Source of the DNA: Pseudomonas anatoliensis
GTDB taxonomy: Bacteria; Pseudomonadota; Gammaproteobacteria; Pseudomonadales; Pseudomonadaceae
Length of the DNA stretch: 64,000 nucleotides
NCBI RefSeq assembly: GCF_017976235.1
Contig: NZ_JACVHC010000001.1
Coordinates: forward strand, 1,116,001 to 1,180,000
Reading direction: 5' to 3'
Below the pieces are notes generated by a model, which saw nothing but the letters and a program-made list of their open reading frames with translations, was not told where the DNA came from and made no database searches. The position numbers and the translations under genes were made by a program. This document shows positions 1 to 8,174 of the stretch, piece after piece. Position 1 is the stretch's first letter, and each line of letters starts with the position of its first letter.

Positions 1-1
1 T

Positions 2-181
2 CTCGGGCATTGCGATCGGCCGGGGATTCATCCGGCGCCGTATCTGGCCCGGGCACAGTGGATCATCATGCACCCACCCTACCCGCTGGGCACCGAGGAA
101 TTGCAGGGGTTGCTGCAACGCTCGCATCAGTTGGTGGTGAGCAAGTTGCCGAAGAAAACCCGGGTTGGCCTACTTCTGTAA
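2..181 (+). CDS. MmcQ/YjbR family protein, 3' end only
   Basis: Only the last 59 codons are inside the window; the reading frame starts at base 2 and stops with TAA at 179-181. The readable residues include DRPGIHPAPYLARAQW followed by a Leu/Gln-rich helix and a short basic tail (SKLPKKTR). This matches the C-terminal half of YjbR/MmcQ proteins, small cytoplasmic proteins with a double-wing DNA-binding-like (CyaY-like) fold and no settled function. The start and the N-terminal half lie upstream. A REPIN begins 7 bases after the stop. Family call is by resemblance of the conserved PGIxPAPYLARAxW stretch only. Confidence 0.7.
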   Translation, partial: LGHCDRPGIHPAPYLARAQWIIMHPPYPLGTEELQGLLQRSHQLVVSKLPKKTRVGLLL

Positions 182-187
182 CTCACT

Positions 188-286
188 CCCTGTAGGAGCT
201 GCCGAAGGCTCGGGCCGCGATCGGACGATCTTTTGATCTTGTCTTTTAAGATCAAAAGATCGCAGCCTTCGGCAGCTCCTACAGGG
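188..286. repeat. REPIN, family A (copy 1)
   Basis: Inverted pair of the REP unit TGTAGGAGCTGCCGAAGGCT...GATCTTTTGATC. The two arms face each other around a short AT-rich centre (roughly 240-250) and can form one long hairpin. The left arm carries a small insertion (CGGGCC) compared with the other copies. It lies between a plus-strand gene end and the minus-strand DUF1294 gene end, so it may also terminate transcription from both sides. Confidence 0.9.
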
Positions 287-300
287 GGTTTGCGGTGGGG

Positions 301-729
301 TTAGAGCTGGGTTAGCAGATTCGAACCAAGGAACAACTGGTCGATCCAGAACACCTGATGCAGCGCGACAATCACCCAGAACAGCACTTGAAACGACACC
401 TTGCGCGTCTTGTGCCTGAACACTTGCTGGGCGATCAACGCACCCGGCCATCCGCCAGCCAGCTCCACCGCGTGGAGGATGTTTTCCGGCGTGCGCCATG
501 CATCGGTGCGCGCCTTGCGTTTGTCTGCCCAATACATGAAGAACGCCAACACGCTGACGATGCCGTACGCCGCCAGCGGCACCAGAGAAATGCCGCTCAG
601 CCACATCGACAGCGAGCCGGCCAACGGCAACGCGCAGACGATCAACAGAACGACCAGCTTCAGTTTCAGGTTCTGAATGCTGCCACCGGACGGCCGACCT
701 TCGGGTCGGCGGGCGCGCGAATCATTCAT
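301..729 (-). CDS. DUF1294 integral membrane protein
   Basis: A 142-residue membrane protein with hydrophobic segments near residues 22-44, 48-66 and 110-130. Between them is the DUF1294 signature: YWADKRKA, then [20 protein letters not shown] and FRHKTRK. Many DUF1294 proteins carry an N-terminal cold-shock domain; this one does not and has only a short basic N-terminus. I chose the ATG at 727-729 because it overlaps the uppP stop as ATGA (translational coupling); an in-frame upstream start would overlap uppP further. Function unknown; the coupling to uppP suggests co-expression but not necessarily shared function. Confidence 0.82.
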   Translation of the reverse strand: MNDSRARRPEGRPSGGSIQNLKLKLVVLLIVCALPLAGSLSMWLSGISLVPLAAYGIVSVLAFFMYWADKRKARTDAWRTPENILHAVELAGGWPGALIAQQVFRHKTRKVSFQVLFWVIVALHQVFWIDQLFLGSNLLTQL

Positions 730-1556
730 GCCTTGGCCGCCGTCCAGTCCACCCAGCCGAACTGCCACGTCGCCAGAATCACCAGCCCGAACACGATCCG
801 ATACCAGGCGAATGCCGCATAGCTATGGCTGCCGATGAATTTGAGCAAGCCGCGCACCGCGATCATCGCGAAGATAAACGCGGTGACGAAACCGATGGCG
901 AACACCGGAAAATCCGCCGGCACAAACAGATCCCGATACTTGTAGCCCGAGTACACCGCGGCACCGACCATGGTCGGCATGGCGAGGAAGAAAGAAAACT
1001 CGGTAGCCGTCTTGCGCGACAGGCCGAACAGCAGGCCGCCAATGATCGTCGAGCCGGAACGCGAGGTGCCGGGAATCATTGCCAGGCATTGCGCGAAGCC
1101 GATTTTCAGCGCGTCGCTCCAGCGAATTTCATCGACCGTCTCGGCATGCACTTCATGCTGACGCTTTTCGGCCCACAACATGATCACCCCGCCCACCACC
1201 AGCGCGGCCGCCACGGTGATCGGGTTGAACAGGTATTCGTGGATAAGATCAGCAAAAATCACTCCCAACACCACGGCTGGCAAGAATGCGATCAGCAGAT
1301 TAGCCGTAAAGCGACGCGCACTTGGCTGGGTCGGCAAGCCGATGACCACGTCGAAAATCTTGCGGCGAAATTCCCAGACCACCGCGAGAATCGCGCCGAG
1401 CTGAATAATGATGTTGAACGCCATGGCCCGTTCGCCGCCGAAGTTGAGCAAGTCGGCAACAATGATCTGGTGTCCGGTACTGGAAATGGGCAAAAACTCC
1501 GTCAGCCCTTCTACAACTCCTAGTATCAATGCCTGCAAGGCGGTCCAAAGATCCAT
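726..1556 (-). CDS. uppP: Undecaprenyl-diphosphatase UppP (BacA)
   Basis: Integral membrane phosphatase that converts undecaprenyl diphosphate to the monophosphate, recycling the lipid carrier for peptidoglycan and other surface polymers; overproduction gives bacitracin resistance in other bacteria. Of 276 residues, the N-terminus carries the glutamate-rich motif [14 protein letters not shown] (about residues 15-28) and the middle carries [10 protein letters not shown] with the catalytic-region arginine; multiple hydrophobic helices follow. The ATG at 1554-1556 is preferred over the adjacent TTG because a GGGGGA purine run sits at the right distance upstream. It overlaps the downstream DUF1294 gene by four bases. 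The neighbourhood uppP-pnuC-fap resembles that of P. aeruginosa. Confidence 0.95.
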   Translation of the reverse strand: MDLWTALQALILGVVEGLTEFLPISSTGHQIIVADLLNFGGERAMAFNIIIQLGAILAVVWEFRRKIFDVVIGLPTQPSARRFTANLLIAFLPAVVLGVIFADLIHEYLFNPITVAAALVVGGVIMLWAEKRQHEVHAETVDEIRWSDALKIGFAQCLAMIPGTSRSGSTIIGGLLFGLSRKTATEFSFFLAMPTMVGAAVYSGYKYRDLFVPADFPVFAIGFVTAFIFAMIAVRGLLKFIGSHSYAAFAWYRIVFGLVILATWQFGWVDWTAAKA

Positions 1557-1860
1557 CAATCCCCCAAAGAGCGATGCACGCCGGCATGCCCCGATAGTAT
1601 TTTTTTACGTTCACTGCGATCAGCGTAGCTGGTTAATGCTGGACCGATTCCGCGCGCACAGGATCCTTACGAAAGGGTCAAAATTCCGTGAAATAGCAAC
1701 TTCGATTCAGGTTTTCACGCGCGGGGCCGAAATCCTAACAGACAAGCCTTAATAGCGCTGCCGCGTTATACGACTTGGGTCGCGTATGCCCGCCTACGAA
1801 ATCGTGGTTGGATGCTGGCGGTCGTTAATTACAAGAAAAAGAATCCGGAGTGACAGCGTT
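1557..1860. other. Divergent intergenic region, uppP / chemoreceptor
   Basis: About 300 bases between divergent genes; it must hold the uppP promoter and the chemoreceptor promoter. A weak FliA (sigma-28)-like match is visible on the plus strand: TCAG at 1707-1710, then 15 bases, then GCCGAAAT at 1726-1733 (consensus TAAA-N15-GCCGATAA). The -35 half is poor, so this is only a suggestion. No small gene or repeat stands out. Confidence 0.3.
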
Positions 1861-3495
1861 ATGAACAGCTTGCGCAGTGTGTCGATCAGCCGACGCTTGT
1901 GGCTCATCCTGATTGTGGCAGTGGTCATGTTGCTGACCTTGGGCGCATTGATGCTCAAGCAGATCCACGATGACCTGTATCACGCCAAAGCCCAGAAAAC
2001 CCAGCATGTGGTGCAGACCGCCAGCGGCCTGCTGACCTATTACCACGACCTAGAAACCGCCGGCACGCTGACCAAGGAAGCCGCGCAGAAACAAGCCCTC
2101 ACCGCCATCCGTGGCCTGCGCTATGACCAGAGCGATTACTTCTGGATCAACGACCTCACGCCCGTAATGGTCATGCACCCGACCAACCCCAAGCTCGAAG
2201 GTCAGAACCTGTCGGCGATCCGCGATCCGGACGGCTTTGCGGTGTTCAACGAGATGGTCGCGATTGCCAAGTCCAAGGGCGCCGGCATGGTCGACTACCG
2301 CTGGCCGAAGCCTGGCGCGAGTGAGCCGGTGGCGAAAACCTCTTACGTGAAATTGTTCGAACCGTGGGGCTGGGTGCTTGGCTCCGGGGTTTACGTCGAC
2401 GATGTGCAGGCCGAATTCCAGGGCCAGGTGATCAAGGCCACCGTTATCGGCCTGGTGATCGCCGTGATCATGGCGCTGTTGGTGATCCTGATCGCGCGCA
2501 GCATCGTGCGCCCCTTGCAGGAGACCGTGAACGCCATGGCCAACATCGCCAGCGGCGAAAGCGACCTGACCCGCAGCCTCGACACCCACGGCAAGGATGA
2601 AGTCACCGAACTGGCTCACCACTTCAATGCATTTACCGCCAAATTGCGCCGGGTGATCGGTGAGTTGCAGGTGTCGGCCAGCGCGCTCGGTCAATCGTCC
2701 AGCGAACTGGGCAACGATGCCTCGCAGGCCCAACAACGTAGCCAGCAACAGTCGCAACAAATGGAGTTGGTCGCCACCGCGATCAACGAGGTGACTTACG
2801 GCGTGCAGGACGTGGCGAAAAACGCTGAGCATGCCGCCGCCGAAATGCGTGATGCCGAGGCGCAGGCGCAACAGGGCCAGATCAATATCGACGGCAGCCT
2901 GCAACAGATCGACAAGCTCTCGGGCACCATTGACCAAGCGGTCGAGGTGATTCGCACTTTGGCCACCGAAAGTACCCAGATCGGCAGTGTGCTGGAGGTG
3001 ATTCGTTCGATCGCCGAGCAAACCAACCTTCTCGCCCTCAACGCGGCCATCGAAGCAGCACGGGCCGGTGAACAGGGTCGTGGATTTGCCGTGGTGGCGG
3101 ATGAAGTGCGCTTGCTGGCGCAGCGTACACAGAAGTCGACAGCGGAAATCCAGTCGATGATCGAACGCCTGCAAAATCACTCCGAGGCAGCGGTCAAGGT
3201 TATCGGTGACAGCAGCAAGGCGTCGCAACTGACCATTGAACAGGCTGGGCTGGCTGGAGCTAGCTTGAATGCCATCGGCCAGGCATTGCGCAATCTCAAT
3301 GGCCTGAACGCATCGATTGCCAGCGCCACGCTGCAACAGGCGCATGTGGTCGAAGACATCAACCAGAACGTTACTCAGGCGGCGGGGCTTTCTCACAGCA
3401 CGGCCGTGGCGGCAGAACAGTCGAGTGCGGCCAGCGTGCGACTTGGCCAGTTGAGCGAACAACTCAACGGCCTCCTGCGCCAGTTCCGCGTCTAA
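1861..3495 (+). CDS. Methyl-accepting chemotaxis protein, single-Cache type
   Basis: Inner-membrane chemoreceptor of 544 residues. Order: TM1 about 10-30; periplasmic ligand domain about 35-185 with the sCache-like stretch [18 protein letters not shown] and the later [14 protein letters not shown]2 about 193-214; HAMP about 215-267; and a cytoplasmic signalling domain with the conserved hairpin tip [20 protein letters not shown]. sCache_2 receptors typically bind small carboxylates or similar metabolites; the ligand here cannot be read from sequence. There is no C-terminal pentapeptide for CheR/CheB tethering. The ATG at 1861 is chosen because GGAGTGA lies about 9 bases upstream, whereas the longer in-frame start at 1786 has no ribosome site and would put 25 extra residues before TM1. 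Confidence 0.93.
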   Translation: MNSLRSVSISRRLWLILIVAVVMLLTLGALMLKQIHDDLYHAKAQKTQHVVQTASGLLTYYHDLETAGTLTKEAAQKQALTAIRGLRYDQSDYFWINDLTPVMVMHPTNPKLEGQNLSAIRDPDGFAVFNEMVAIAKSKGAGMVDYRWPKPGASEPVAKTSYVKLFEPWGWVLGSGVYVDDVQAEFQGQVIKATVIGLVIAVIMALLVILIARSIVRPLQETVNAMANIASGESDLTRSLDTHGKDEVTELAHHFNAFTAKLRRVIGELQVSASALGQSSSELGNDASQAQQRSQQQSQQMELVATAINEVTYGVQDVAKNAEHAAAEMRDAEAQAQQGQINIDGSLQQIDKLSGTIDQAVEVIRTLATESTQIGSVLEVIRSIAEQTNLLALNAAIEAARAGEQGRGFAVVADEVRLLAQRTQKSTAEIQSMIERLQNHSEAAVKVIGDSSKASQLTIEQAGLAGASLNAIGQALRNLNGLNASIASATLQQAHVVEDINQNVTQAAGLSHSTAVAAEQSSAASVRLGQLSEQLNGLLRQFRV

Positions 3496-3504
3496 CGCCA
3501 TTCT

Positions 3505-3597
3505 CCTGTAGGAGTGAGCCTGCTCGCGATAACGGTGGATTTGTCGATAGAGATGTCGCCTGACCCACCGCTATCGCTGGCAAGCCAGCTCCCACAA
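3505..3597. repeat. REPIN, family C (divergent pair)
   Basis: Pair of inverted REP units of a different sequence family: left arm TGTAGGAGTGAGCCTGCTCGC, right arm GCTGGCAAGCCAGCTCCCACA. The arms are less alike than in family A. It directly follows the chemoreceptor stop. Confidence 0.75.
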
Positions 3598-3635
3598 GTT
3601 TTTGTGCAGCGCCATCATTTTGAGCACTACATAAA

Positions 3636-3786
3636 TCCATGTGGGAGTTGGCAGGCTTTGTCGGCGTGCCACAAAGGCTGAGCACCGCAAAAAATCCATG
3701 TGGGAGCTGGCTTGCCAGCGATGAGGGCCCAACATTCAGCATCATTGTTGAGTGTGCCGACGCTTTCGCGAGCAAGCTCGCTCCTT
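3636..3786. repeat. REP half-unit plus family C REPIN
   Basis: A degenerate half-unit (CCATGTGGGAGTTGGCAGGC, 3638-3657) is followed by a fuller pair: ATGTGGGAGCTGGCTTGCCAG (from 3699) and the inverted partner TTCGCGAGCAAGCTCGCTCC ending near 3784. With the pair at 3505 this fills most of the 363-base gap before pnuC. Confidence 0.7.
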
Positions 3787-3858
3787 GGGTCCTTCAGTGT
3801 TCTGGCGAATACAGTACAATCCGCCCCCTCTTTCAACTCCCCCCCCCAAGGAACCCAC

Positions 3859-4422
3859 ATGTCCGGGCTTGAACTGTTTGCCGCCGCTCTCGGTGTCATT
3901 GCCGTGTGGCTGACGGTCAAACAGAATCCGTGGTGCTGGCCGATCGGGCTGGTCATGGTGTTGCTCTATAGCTGGATCTTCTTTGAAGTGAAGCTGTATT
4001 CGGACATGATGCTGCAAGTGATCTACGCCGCGCTGCAGGTTTATGGCTGGTGGCAATGGACGCGCGCCGGGACGATGCATGACGGGCGTCAGGTCACCCG
4101 CCTGGATGCTCGCTCGATTGCGCTTGGCCTGAGTGTCGGCGCAATTGGTAGCGTGTTGCTGGGGGCTGCGATGGCGCATTGGACTGACGCTGCGCAACCG
4201 TGGCTGGACGCGGCGCTCACCGGGTTCAGCCTGGTCGCGCAGTTGTGGATGGCGCAGAAACGCCTGCAATGCTGGGCGCTGTGGTTCGTGCTCGATGTGA
4301 TTTTTGTCGGGCTGTTCCTTTATAAGGGGCTTTACCTCACCGCGGGCCTGTACGCACTGTTCACCGTGATTGCCATTCAGGGCTGGCGCGAATGGCGCGC
4401 CGACCCGGCACTGCGCACATGA
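3859..4422 (+). CDS. pnuC: Nicotinamide riboside transporter PnuC
   Basis: Inner-membrane facilitator of 187 residues with about seven hydrophobic helices. It carries the PnuC hallmarks: an early WCWPIGLVMVLLYSW helix, then YSDMMLQVIYAALQVYGWWQW with conserved Gln, Tyr and Trp residues lining the substrate path. PnuC proteins take up nicotinamide riboside, which is trapped by phosphorylation. The next gene encodes a NadR-like kinase and overlaps by four bases (ATGA), which supports that substrate over thiamine or riboflavin. The ATG at 3859 has AAGGAA six bases upstream; earlier in-frame starts lie inside the REP repeats and are rejected. Confidence 0.9.
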   Translation: MSGLELFAAALGVIAVWLTVKQNPWCWPIGLVMVLLYSWIFFEVKLYSDMMLQVIYAALQVYGWWQWTRAGTMHDGRQVTRLDARSIALGLSVGAIGSVLLGAAMAHWTDAAQPWLDAALTGFSLVAQLWMAQKRLQCWALWFVLDVIFVGLFLYKGLYLTAGLYALFTVIAIQGWREWRADPALRT

Positions 4423-4943
4423 AGGTCGTGGTTCTGACCGGTCCGGAATCCACTGGCAAGAGCTGGCTGGCGGCGGGTCTTCAGCAACAGTTTGGCGGTC
4501 TGCGGGTGGACGAGTACGTGCGCTGGTTTATCGAGCAGAACCCGCGCGACACCTGCCTGGCCGACATCCCCGAGATCGCCCGCGGGCAACTGCAATGGGA
4601 AGATCAGGCGCGGGCGCAGCAACCGTCGCTGCTGATTCTCGACACCCACCTGTTGAGCAATATTCTCTGGAGCCAGACCCTGTTTGGCGCCTGCCCGGAA
4701 TGGCTGGAAGGCGAGTTGCTGGCGCGCCATTACGACCTGCACCTTCTGTTGTCCCCGGAACGAATTGACTGGACCGATGACGGTCAGCGCTGCCAGCCGG
4801 ACCTTGATCAGCGCCTGGCTTTCTTCCAGGCCACGCGCGATTGGCTGGAACAGCATCGGCAACCTTGCCAGATCATTCAAGGCGACTGGGCCGAGCGCCA
4901 GGTGCAAGCCTTTGCGGCAGTCGCAAAGCTGTTGGCCGAGTAA
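4419..4943 (+). CDS. NadR-like AAA ATPase / ribosylnicotinamide kinase
   Basis: A 174-residue cytoplasmic P-loop protein: MKVVVLTG then GPESTGKS at residues 8-15 (Walker A), an early acidic VDEYVRWF stretch, and ILDTHLLSN resembling the kinase domain of NadR. Only the kinase part is present; the N-terminal helix-turn-helix and NMN adenylyltransferase domains of enterobacterial NadR are absent. Expected reaction: ATP plus nicotinamide riboside to NMN, trapping what PnuC imports. The start codon overlaps the pnuC stop, so both are translated from one message. Substrate is inferred from the pnuC pairing. Confidence 0.83.
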   Translation: MKVVVLTGPESTGKSWLAAGLQQQFGGLRVDEYVRWFIEQNPRDTCLADIPEIARGQLQWEDQARAQQPSLLILDTHLLSNILWSQTLFGACPEWLEGELLARHYDLHLLLSPERIDWTDDGQRCQPDLDQRLAFFQATRDWLEQHRQPCQIIQGDWAERQVQAFAAVAKLLAE

Positions 4944-5004
4944 ACCGCCTGATGGGTCACTTGCCCCACTGTTTCACCCTGTTTTGGGGGCAAAGTGTCC
5001 ATTC

Positions 5005-5041
5005 CTGAAACACTGACGCGAGTGCAGAGTGGCCGTTTCAG
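5005..5041. promoter_or_regulatory. Candidate regulator site pair upstream of fapA
   Basis: Inverted copies CTGAAAC (5005-5011) and GTTTCAG (5035-5041). The same TGAAAC core recurs in the palindrome at 5150-5169. They lie 20-60 bases upstream of the sigma-54-like element, where an enhancer-binding protein could bind. Inference only. Confidence 0.3.
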
Positions 5042-5061
5042 AGGCATTCATCGCTTTGTCA

Positions 5062-5076
5062 TGGCACTTGTTACGC
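5062..5076 (+). promoter_or_regulatory. Sigma-54-like promoter upstream of fap operon
   Basis: TGGCAC (5062-5067) is a perfect -24 element. With the correct spacing the -12 dinucleotide GC falls at 5075-5076, although the preceding bases read AC instead of TT. The start of transcription would be near 5088, leaving about 210 bases of leader before fapA. An enhancer-binding regulator is encoded next to the operon, which makes a sigma-54 promoter credible. Confidence 0.45.
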
Positions 5077-5149
5077 CACTGATACACATCCCGGCAAACC
5101 CTTGTTCCAGAGCTTTGTTCAGCCAATAGACGGGCTGGCGAGACTGCTT

Positions 5150-5169
5150 GTGTTTCAACGATGAAACAC
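5150..5169. promoter_or_regulatory. Perfect palindrome in the fap leader
   Basis: GTGTTTCA (5150-5157), four-base centre ACGA, TGAAACAC (5162-5169). It could be an operator or a leader-RNA hairpin. TGAAACAC also occurs once upstream at 5006-5013. No other feature is seen between 4944 and fapA; the short open frames in this gap have no ribosome site. Confidence 0.45.
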
Positions 5170-5299
5170 CCTGTGCATCGACTCTGCGCGTGCTTGCGGT
5201 AACCCGCTGGAAAACAACAACAATTCAAAAGCGGCACAGCTTTCGCTATCTCCTTCACAACGCTGACAAGGGCAGCCCACTGAAGAAGGAATTGCAGCC

Positions 5300-5749
5300 G
5301 TGGGGAATATCAAAAAGAGCATCACCTGCCTTCTGCTGATCGGATCAGCAGCCAGCGCATTTATCAGTTTCAACGTTCAGGCCGAAGGCAATGGCGTGAT
5401 CGTCCTTGATCGCGATGTTCAGCCTATCCCAATCGGCCGCAATGGCGGCAAAGACCCCTACCCGACGACCGTCAACGCCAACCCCTCCGCTCGAATCAAC
5501 CAGACCCTGAGCAGCACTGAACTCAGTGACGGTGACTTCGCCGGGATCGCCAGTGGTTCTTCGATACGCGGCAACATGAACACGCCTGCTTCGAACCTTC
5601 CGGGCATGAACACGCTGACCAACACCAACGGCTTGCCGGGCATGCGCACTGGCACCGGCGGCGGCGCTGGCGGCTCGATCTCCAATACCGTCAACCGCGC
5701 CATGAGCACCGGCCTGGCCCCCCTGACCCGCATGGCCGGAGGCCAATGA
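5300..5749 (+). CDS. fapA: Fap amyloid protein FapA (chaperone-like)
   Basis: First gene of the six-gene functional amyloid operon. 149 residues with an N-terminal signal sequence (basic KK, hydrophobic core, cleavage likely after residue 28, NVQA|EG), then a low-complexity Asn/Gly/Thr-rich chain with repeated NLPGMNT and GLPGMRT motifs. FapA is known to be periplasmic and to influence the FapB/FapC ratio and fibre formation, probably as a chaperone. The start is GTG at 5300, with GAAGGA about 10 bases upstream. fapB follows after one base. Confidence 0.85.
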   Translation: MGNIKKSITCLLLIGSAASAFISFNVQAEGNGVIVLDRDVQPIPIGRNGGKDPYPTTVNANPSARINQTLSSTELSDGDFAGIASGSSIRGNMNTPASNLPGMNTLTNTNGLPGMRTGTGGGAGGSISNTVNRAMSTGLAPLTRMAGGQ

Positions 5750-5750
5750 G

Positions 5751-6323
5751 ATGAATCGCACTCTTCTTCTCCTCGCCTTGCTCGGTTGCACCAGCGCCAT
5801 GGCTGACCCAAGTTCAGTCAACAGCGCAAACATTCAGGATTCAGGCGTGCAATACCGCGGCAATTTCAACGTCAACCAAGCCGCCGGTGACCAGATGCAG
5901 CAAGCCAACACCAAGGCAATTGCCATCGGCACCGAATCCCACGCCTCCACTCGCGTCATCCAGAAGATCGACACACCTGCCGATCGCTCGATGAACGCCA
6001 GCGCCAACATCGGCGGCAACTCTTTCAGTAATGGCAACGGAGTACTGGGTGTGAACCAGGGTGCCGGGGCCAATAACCAGATGGCCAACGTGACGCGCGT
6101 CAGCATCAGTGCTGCCCCGCAGAGCGTTGACGATAGCGCCCTTTCGCAACAGAACGTGGCGTTGTTACCGAGCTCAGGAGCAACTGGTACCTCACCCGGC
6201 AGTCGCCAGGTCACGACAAGTGATCAGGCCTTCACCGGCAGCCGCGGGATAATCCAGGTGAACCAGAGTGCCGGGGTGGGGAACCGAATGGCCAACACCC
6301 TGAGCATCCGGGTCGCAGACTGA
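5751..6323 (+). CDS. fapB: Fap amyloid minor subunit / nucleator FapB
   Basis: 190 residues with a clear signal peptide (cleavage after TSAMA, about residue 18). The mature chain has three imperfect Gln/Asn-rich repeats built on VNQAAGDQMQQAN, VNQGAGANNQMAN and VNQSAGVGNRMAN, near residues 42, 101 and 167. These are the amyloid repeat cores shared with FapC. FapB is the minor fibre component, thought to nucleate FapC. It starts one base after the fapA stop. There is no cysteine pair at its C-terminus, unlike FapC here. Confidence 0.88.
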   Translation: MNRTLLLLALLGCTSAMADPSSVNSANIQDSGVQYRGNFNVNQAAGDQMQQANTKAIAIGTESHASTRVIQKIDTPADRSMNASANIGGNSFSNGNGVLGVNQGAGANNQMANVTRVSISAAPQSVDDSALSQQNVALLPSSGATGTSPGSRQVTTSDQAFTGSRGIIQVNQSAGVGNRMANTLSIRVAD

Positions 6324-6394
6324 CCCAAATAAAAAGCAGTGCAATTAGAAAGTACCAACACTTAACCAACTAATAAGCACGACGGAGAAACACC

Positions 6395-7387
6395 ATGAAA
6401 CCTACAATGGCTCTCAAACCACTGGTTTTCGCACTTGCAGCAGTGATGGCTATCGCAGCACAGGCAGGCGGTCGTGATGACGATCATGGTAATGGACACG
6501 GCAACGGTCATGGTAATAACCAGCCTAGGGGCCCAAGCCTTGAACAACTGCTGCAAATCACTGCAGGCGCCGGCGCCGCTGTGCTCGATGAGCAAGACAG
6601 CGACGGCAACGTTGTCAAAAACCAGGGCACGCTGAATAACGCTAACGCCAGTGACTCGCTCAACAACTCCAACGGCAACATGGGTGCCAACGTGGCAGCC
6701 GGCGACGGCAACCAGCAGGACAACGCTGCTGCATTGGCCACCGCTGACGAAAGCTTCATCTTCGGTAACGCTGTTGCTGCCTCAAGCGCCACTCAAACCA
6801 ACAACAACAACTATGTGAAAAACTCGTCCACCTTCAACAACGCCACGCTCAACAACGCAGGCAACAATGGTTCCGGCAACATCGGCATCAACGTCACTGC
6901 CGGTAACTTCAACCAGCAGAAAAACAACCTGGCGATCGCCGTATCCGGTGGCCGCGTAGCTCAGGCTGCTGCATCTGCCAACCAGTCTTCCACTGGCCTG
7001 GTTGTAGAAAACAAAGGCGTGCAGGCCTACAAAACCGACACCCTCACCGGCACTTATGCCGCTGCCGGGACGTTCAAGGCAAAAGGCACTGCAACCATCG
7101 AAGACGATAATGATCACGGCGGTTGGGGCAATCGTGGCGGCGGCCACGGCGGCAACGATGATCAGAAAGCCAAGTTCGAAGCCGTGGGTACCTTTGGCCT
7201 CGCTGGCGTAACCACTCAGCAAGTGATGACCAAAGACGGCTGGAAAGCGCCAGTGGTCAACAATGCCAACATGACCAACTCGATGAACAACTTCTCCGGC
7301 AACGGTGGGGCCAACGTCTCGTCTGGTGTGGGCAACCAACAAAGCAACTCGCTGTCCATCGCCGCAGGTTGCAGAGCCTGCCTGTAA
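6395..7387 (+). CDS. fapC: Fap major amyloid fibre subunit FapC
   Basis: 330 residues; signal peptide to about residue 24 (AAQA|GG). Three amyloid repeats of about 38 residues at 79-116, 146-183 and 288-325, each with a GANV or GINV turn and a GNQQ or FNQQ motif. They are separated by one short linker and one long linker. The C-terminus ends in a CxxC motif (CRAC, residues 326-329), a hallmark of FapC. FapC is secreted through FapF and polymerises into biofilm fibres. Unusual here are a His/Gly/Asp-rich segment right after the signal peptide (residues 28-41) and a second one inside the long linker (237-256). RBS GGAGAAA precedes the ATG. Confidence 0.93.
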   Translation: MKPTMALKPLVFALAAVMAIAAQAGGRDDDHGNGHGNGHGNNQPRGPSLEQLLQITAGAGAAVLDEQDSDGNVVKNQGTLNNANASDSLNNSNGNMGANVAAGDGNQQDNAAALATADESFIFGNAVAASSATQTNNNNYVKNSSTFNNATLNNAGNNGSGNIGINVTAGNFNQQKNNLAIAVSGGRVAQAAASANQSSTGLVVENKGVQAYKTDTLTGTYAAAGTFKAKGTATIEDDNDHGGWGNRGGGHGGNDDQKAKFEAVGTFGLAGVTTQQVMTKDGWKAPVVNNANMTNSMNNFSGNGGANVSSGVGNQQSNSLSIAAGCRACL

Positions 7388-7400
7388 TCGCGATCGAACG

Positions 7401-7422
7401 AAAGCCCCGGAAACGGGGCTTT
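7401..7422 (+). terminator. Intra-operon hairpin between fapC and fapD
   Basis: A perfect 9-base stem, AAAGCCCCG / CGGGGCTTT, with a GAAA tetraloop, followed by a weak pyrimidine tail (TCCTC). It lies 14 bases after the fapC stop and before the fapD start. Most likely a partial terminator or mRNA-stabilising 3' hairpin that keeps fapC product in excess over FapD-F. Confidence 0.7.
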
Positions 7423-7449
7423 TCCTCAGTCCGCAAAGGCGTATCGATC

Positions 7450-8130
7450 ATGCGTAAGACGGCCCTTCTCGCTTTGCTGTGCCTGTGCGGTCTGACTCAG
7501 GCGGCACAGATGCCTGTGGCTGCCTTGCCGGGCGGCACACTCGTCTACAAGGACGTGCAAAGCATTCGTGAGCGCAAGTTTGCCGACATTGTCGAACAGA
7601 AAACCGATTTCAGCTGCGGCGCTGCCGCACTGGCCACGGTGTTACGCCAGGCTTATTGGCTCGACGTCAATGAGGAGCACATCATCAAAGGCATGCTGGT
7701 CACTGCAGACCAGGACCTTGTTCGTACTCAAGGCTTCTCCATGCTCGACATGAAGCGCTACGTTGAAAGCATCGGCATGCGTGCCAGAGGCTACCGGATA
7801 CCGCCCGAGAAGCTCGAAGCGGTGACGATTCCGGTGGTGGTACTGATAGATATTCGCGGCTACAAGCATTTCGTCGTGTTGCAGCGTGCAGACAAGGAGT
7901 GGGTTTACATCGGAGACCCTGTCCTGGGTCATAAGCGCTACAAACACGATGACTTTGTCAAAGGTTGGAACGGCATTGTCTTCGCCATCGTCGGTCCCGG
8001 GTACGACAAGGCCAACGCCTTGCGCAGTCCACCGGTACCGTTGACGGCCAAGAACCAGCTGGATGGCTTCAATCCTGTCAAAGATGCTGAATTGATGGAT
8101 TTCGGGTTCATACAGAGCGACTTCTTTTAA
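7450..8130 (+). CDS. fapD: Fap-associated C39-family cysteine peptidase FapD
   Basis: 226 residues with a signal peptide (to about residue 19). The body is a C39 peptidase-like domain: catalytic Cys56 in DFSCGAAALATVL, His140 in GYKHFVVLQ and Asp156 in IGDPVLG. C39 peptidases usually cleave leader peptides at double glycine in ABC exporters; FapD is the free-standing periplasmic version required for Fap secretion. The longer in-frame start at 7369 lies inside fapC and is rejected; the ATG at 7450 directly precedes the signal sequence. Confidence 0.9.
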   Translation: MRKTALLALLCLCGLTQAAQMPVAALPGGTLVYKDVQSIRERKFADIVEQKTDFSCGAAALATVLRQAYWLDVNEEHIIKGMLVTADQDLVRTQGFSMLDMKRYVESIGMRARGYRIPPEKLEAVTIPVVVLIDIRGYKHFVVLQRADKEWVYIGDPVLGHKRYKHDDFVKGWNGIVFAIVGPGYDKANALRSPPVPLTAKNQLDGFNPVKDAELMDFGFIQSDFF

Positions 8131-8174
8131 TCGCCGACTATATAAAAAGGGACTGGATGTCCCGGGAGCAGCAG

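Noticed and set aside
2050..3501. Long antisense open frame (483 codons) opposite the first chemoreceptor
   Set aside because: Shadow of GC-rich codon bias; the plus strand encodes an unmistakable chemoreceptor and the antisense product has no recognisable motif.
5148..5339. 63-codon frame in the fap leader
   Set aside because: No ribosome site; it contains the regulatory palindrome and overlaps the fapA start in another frame.
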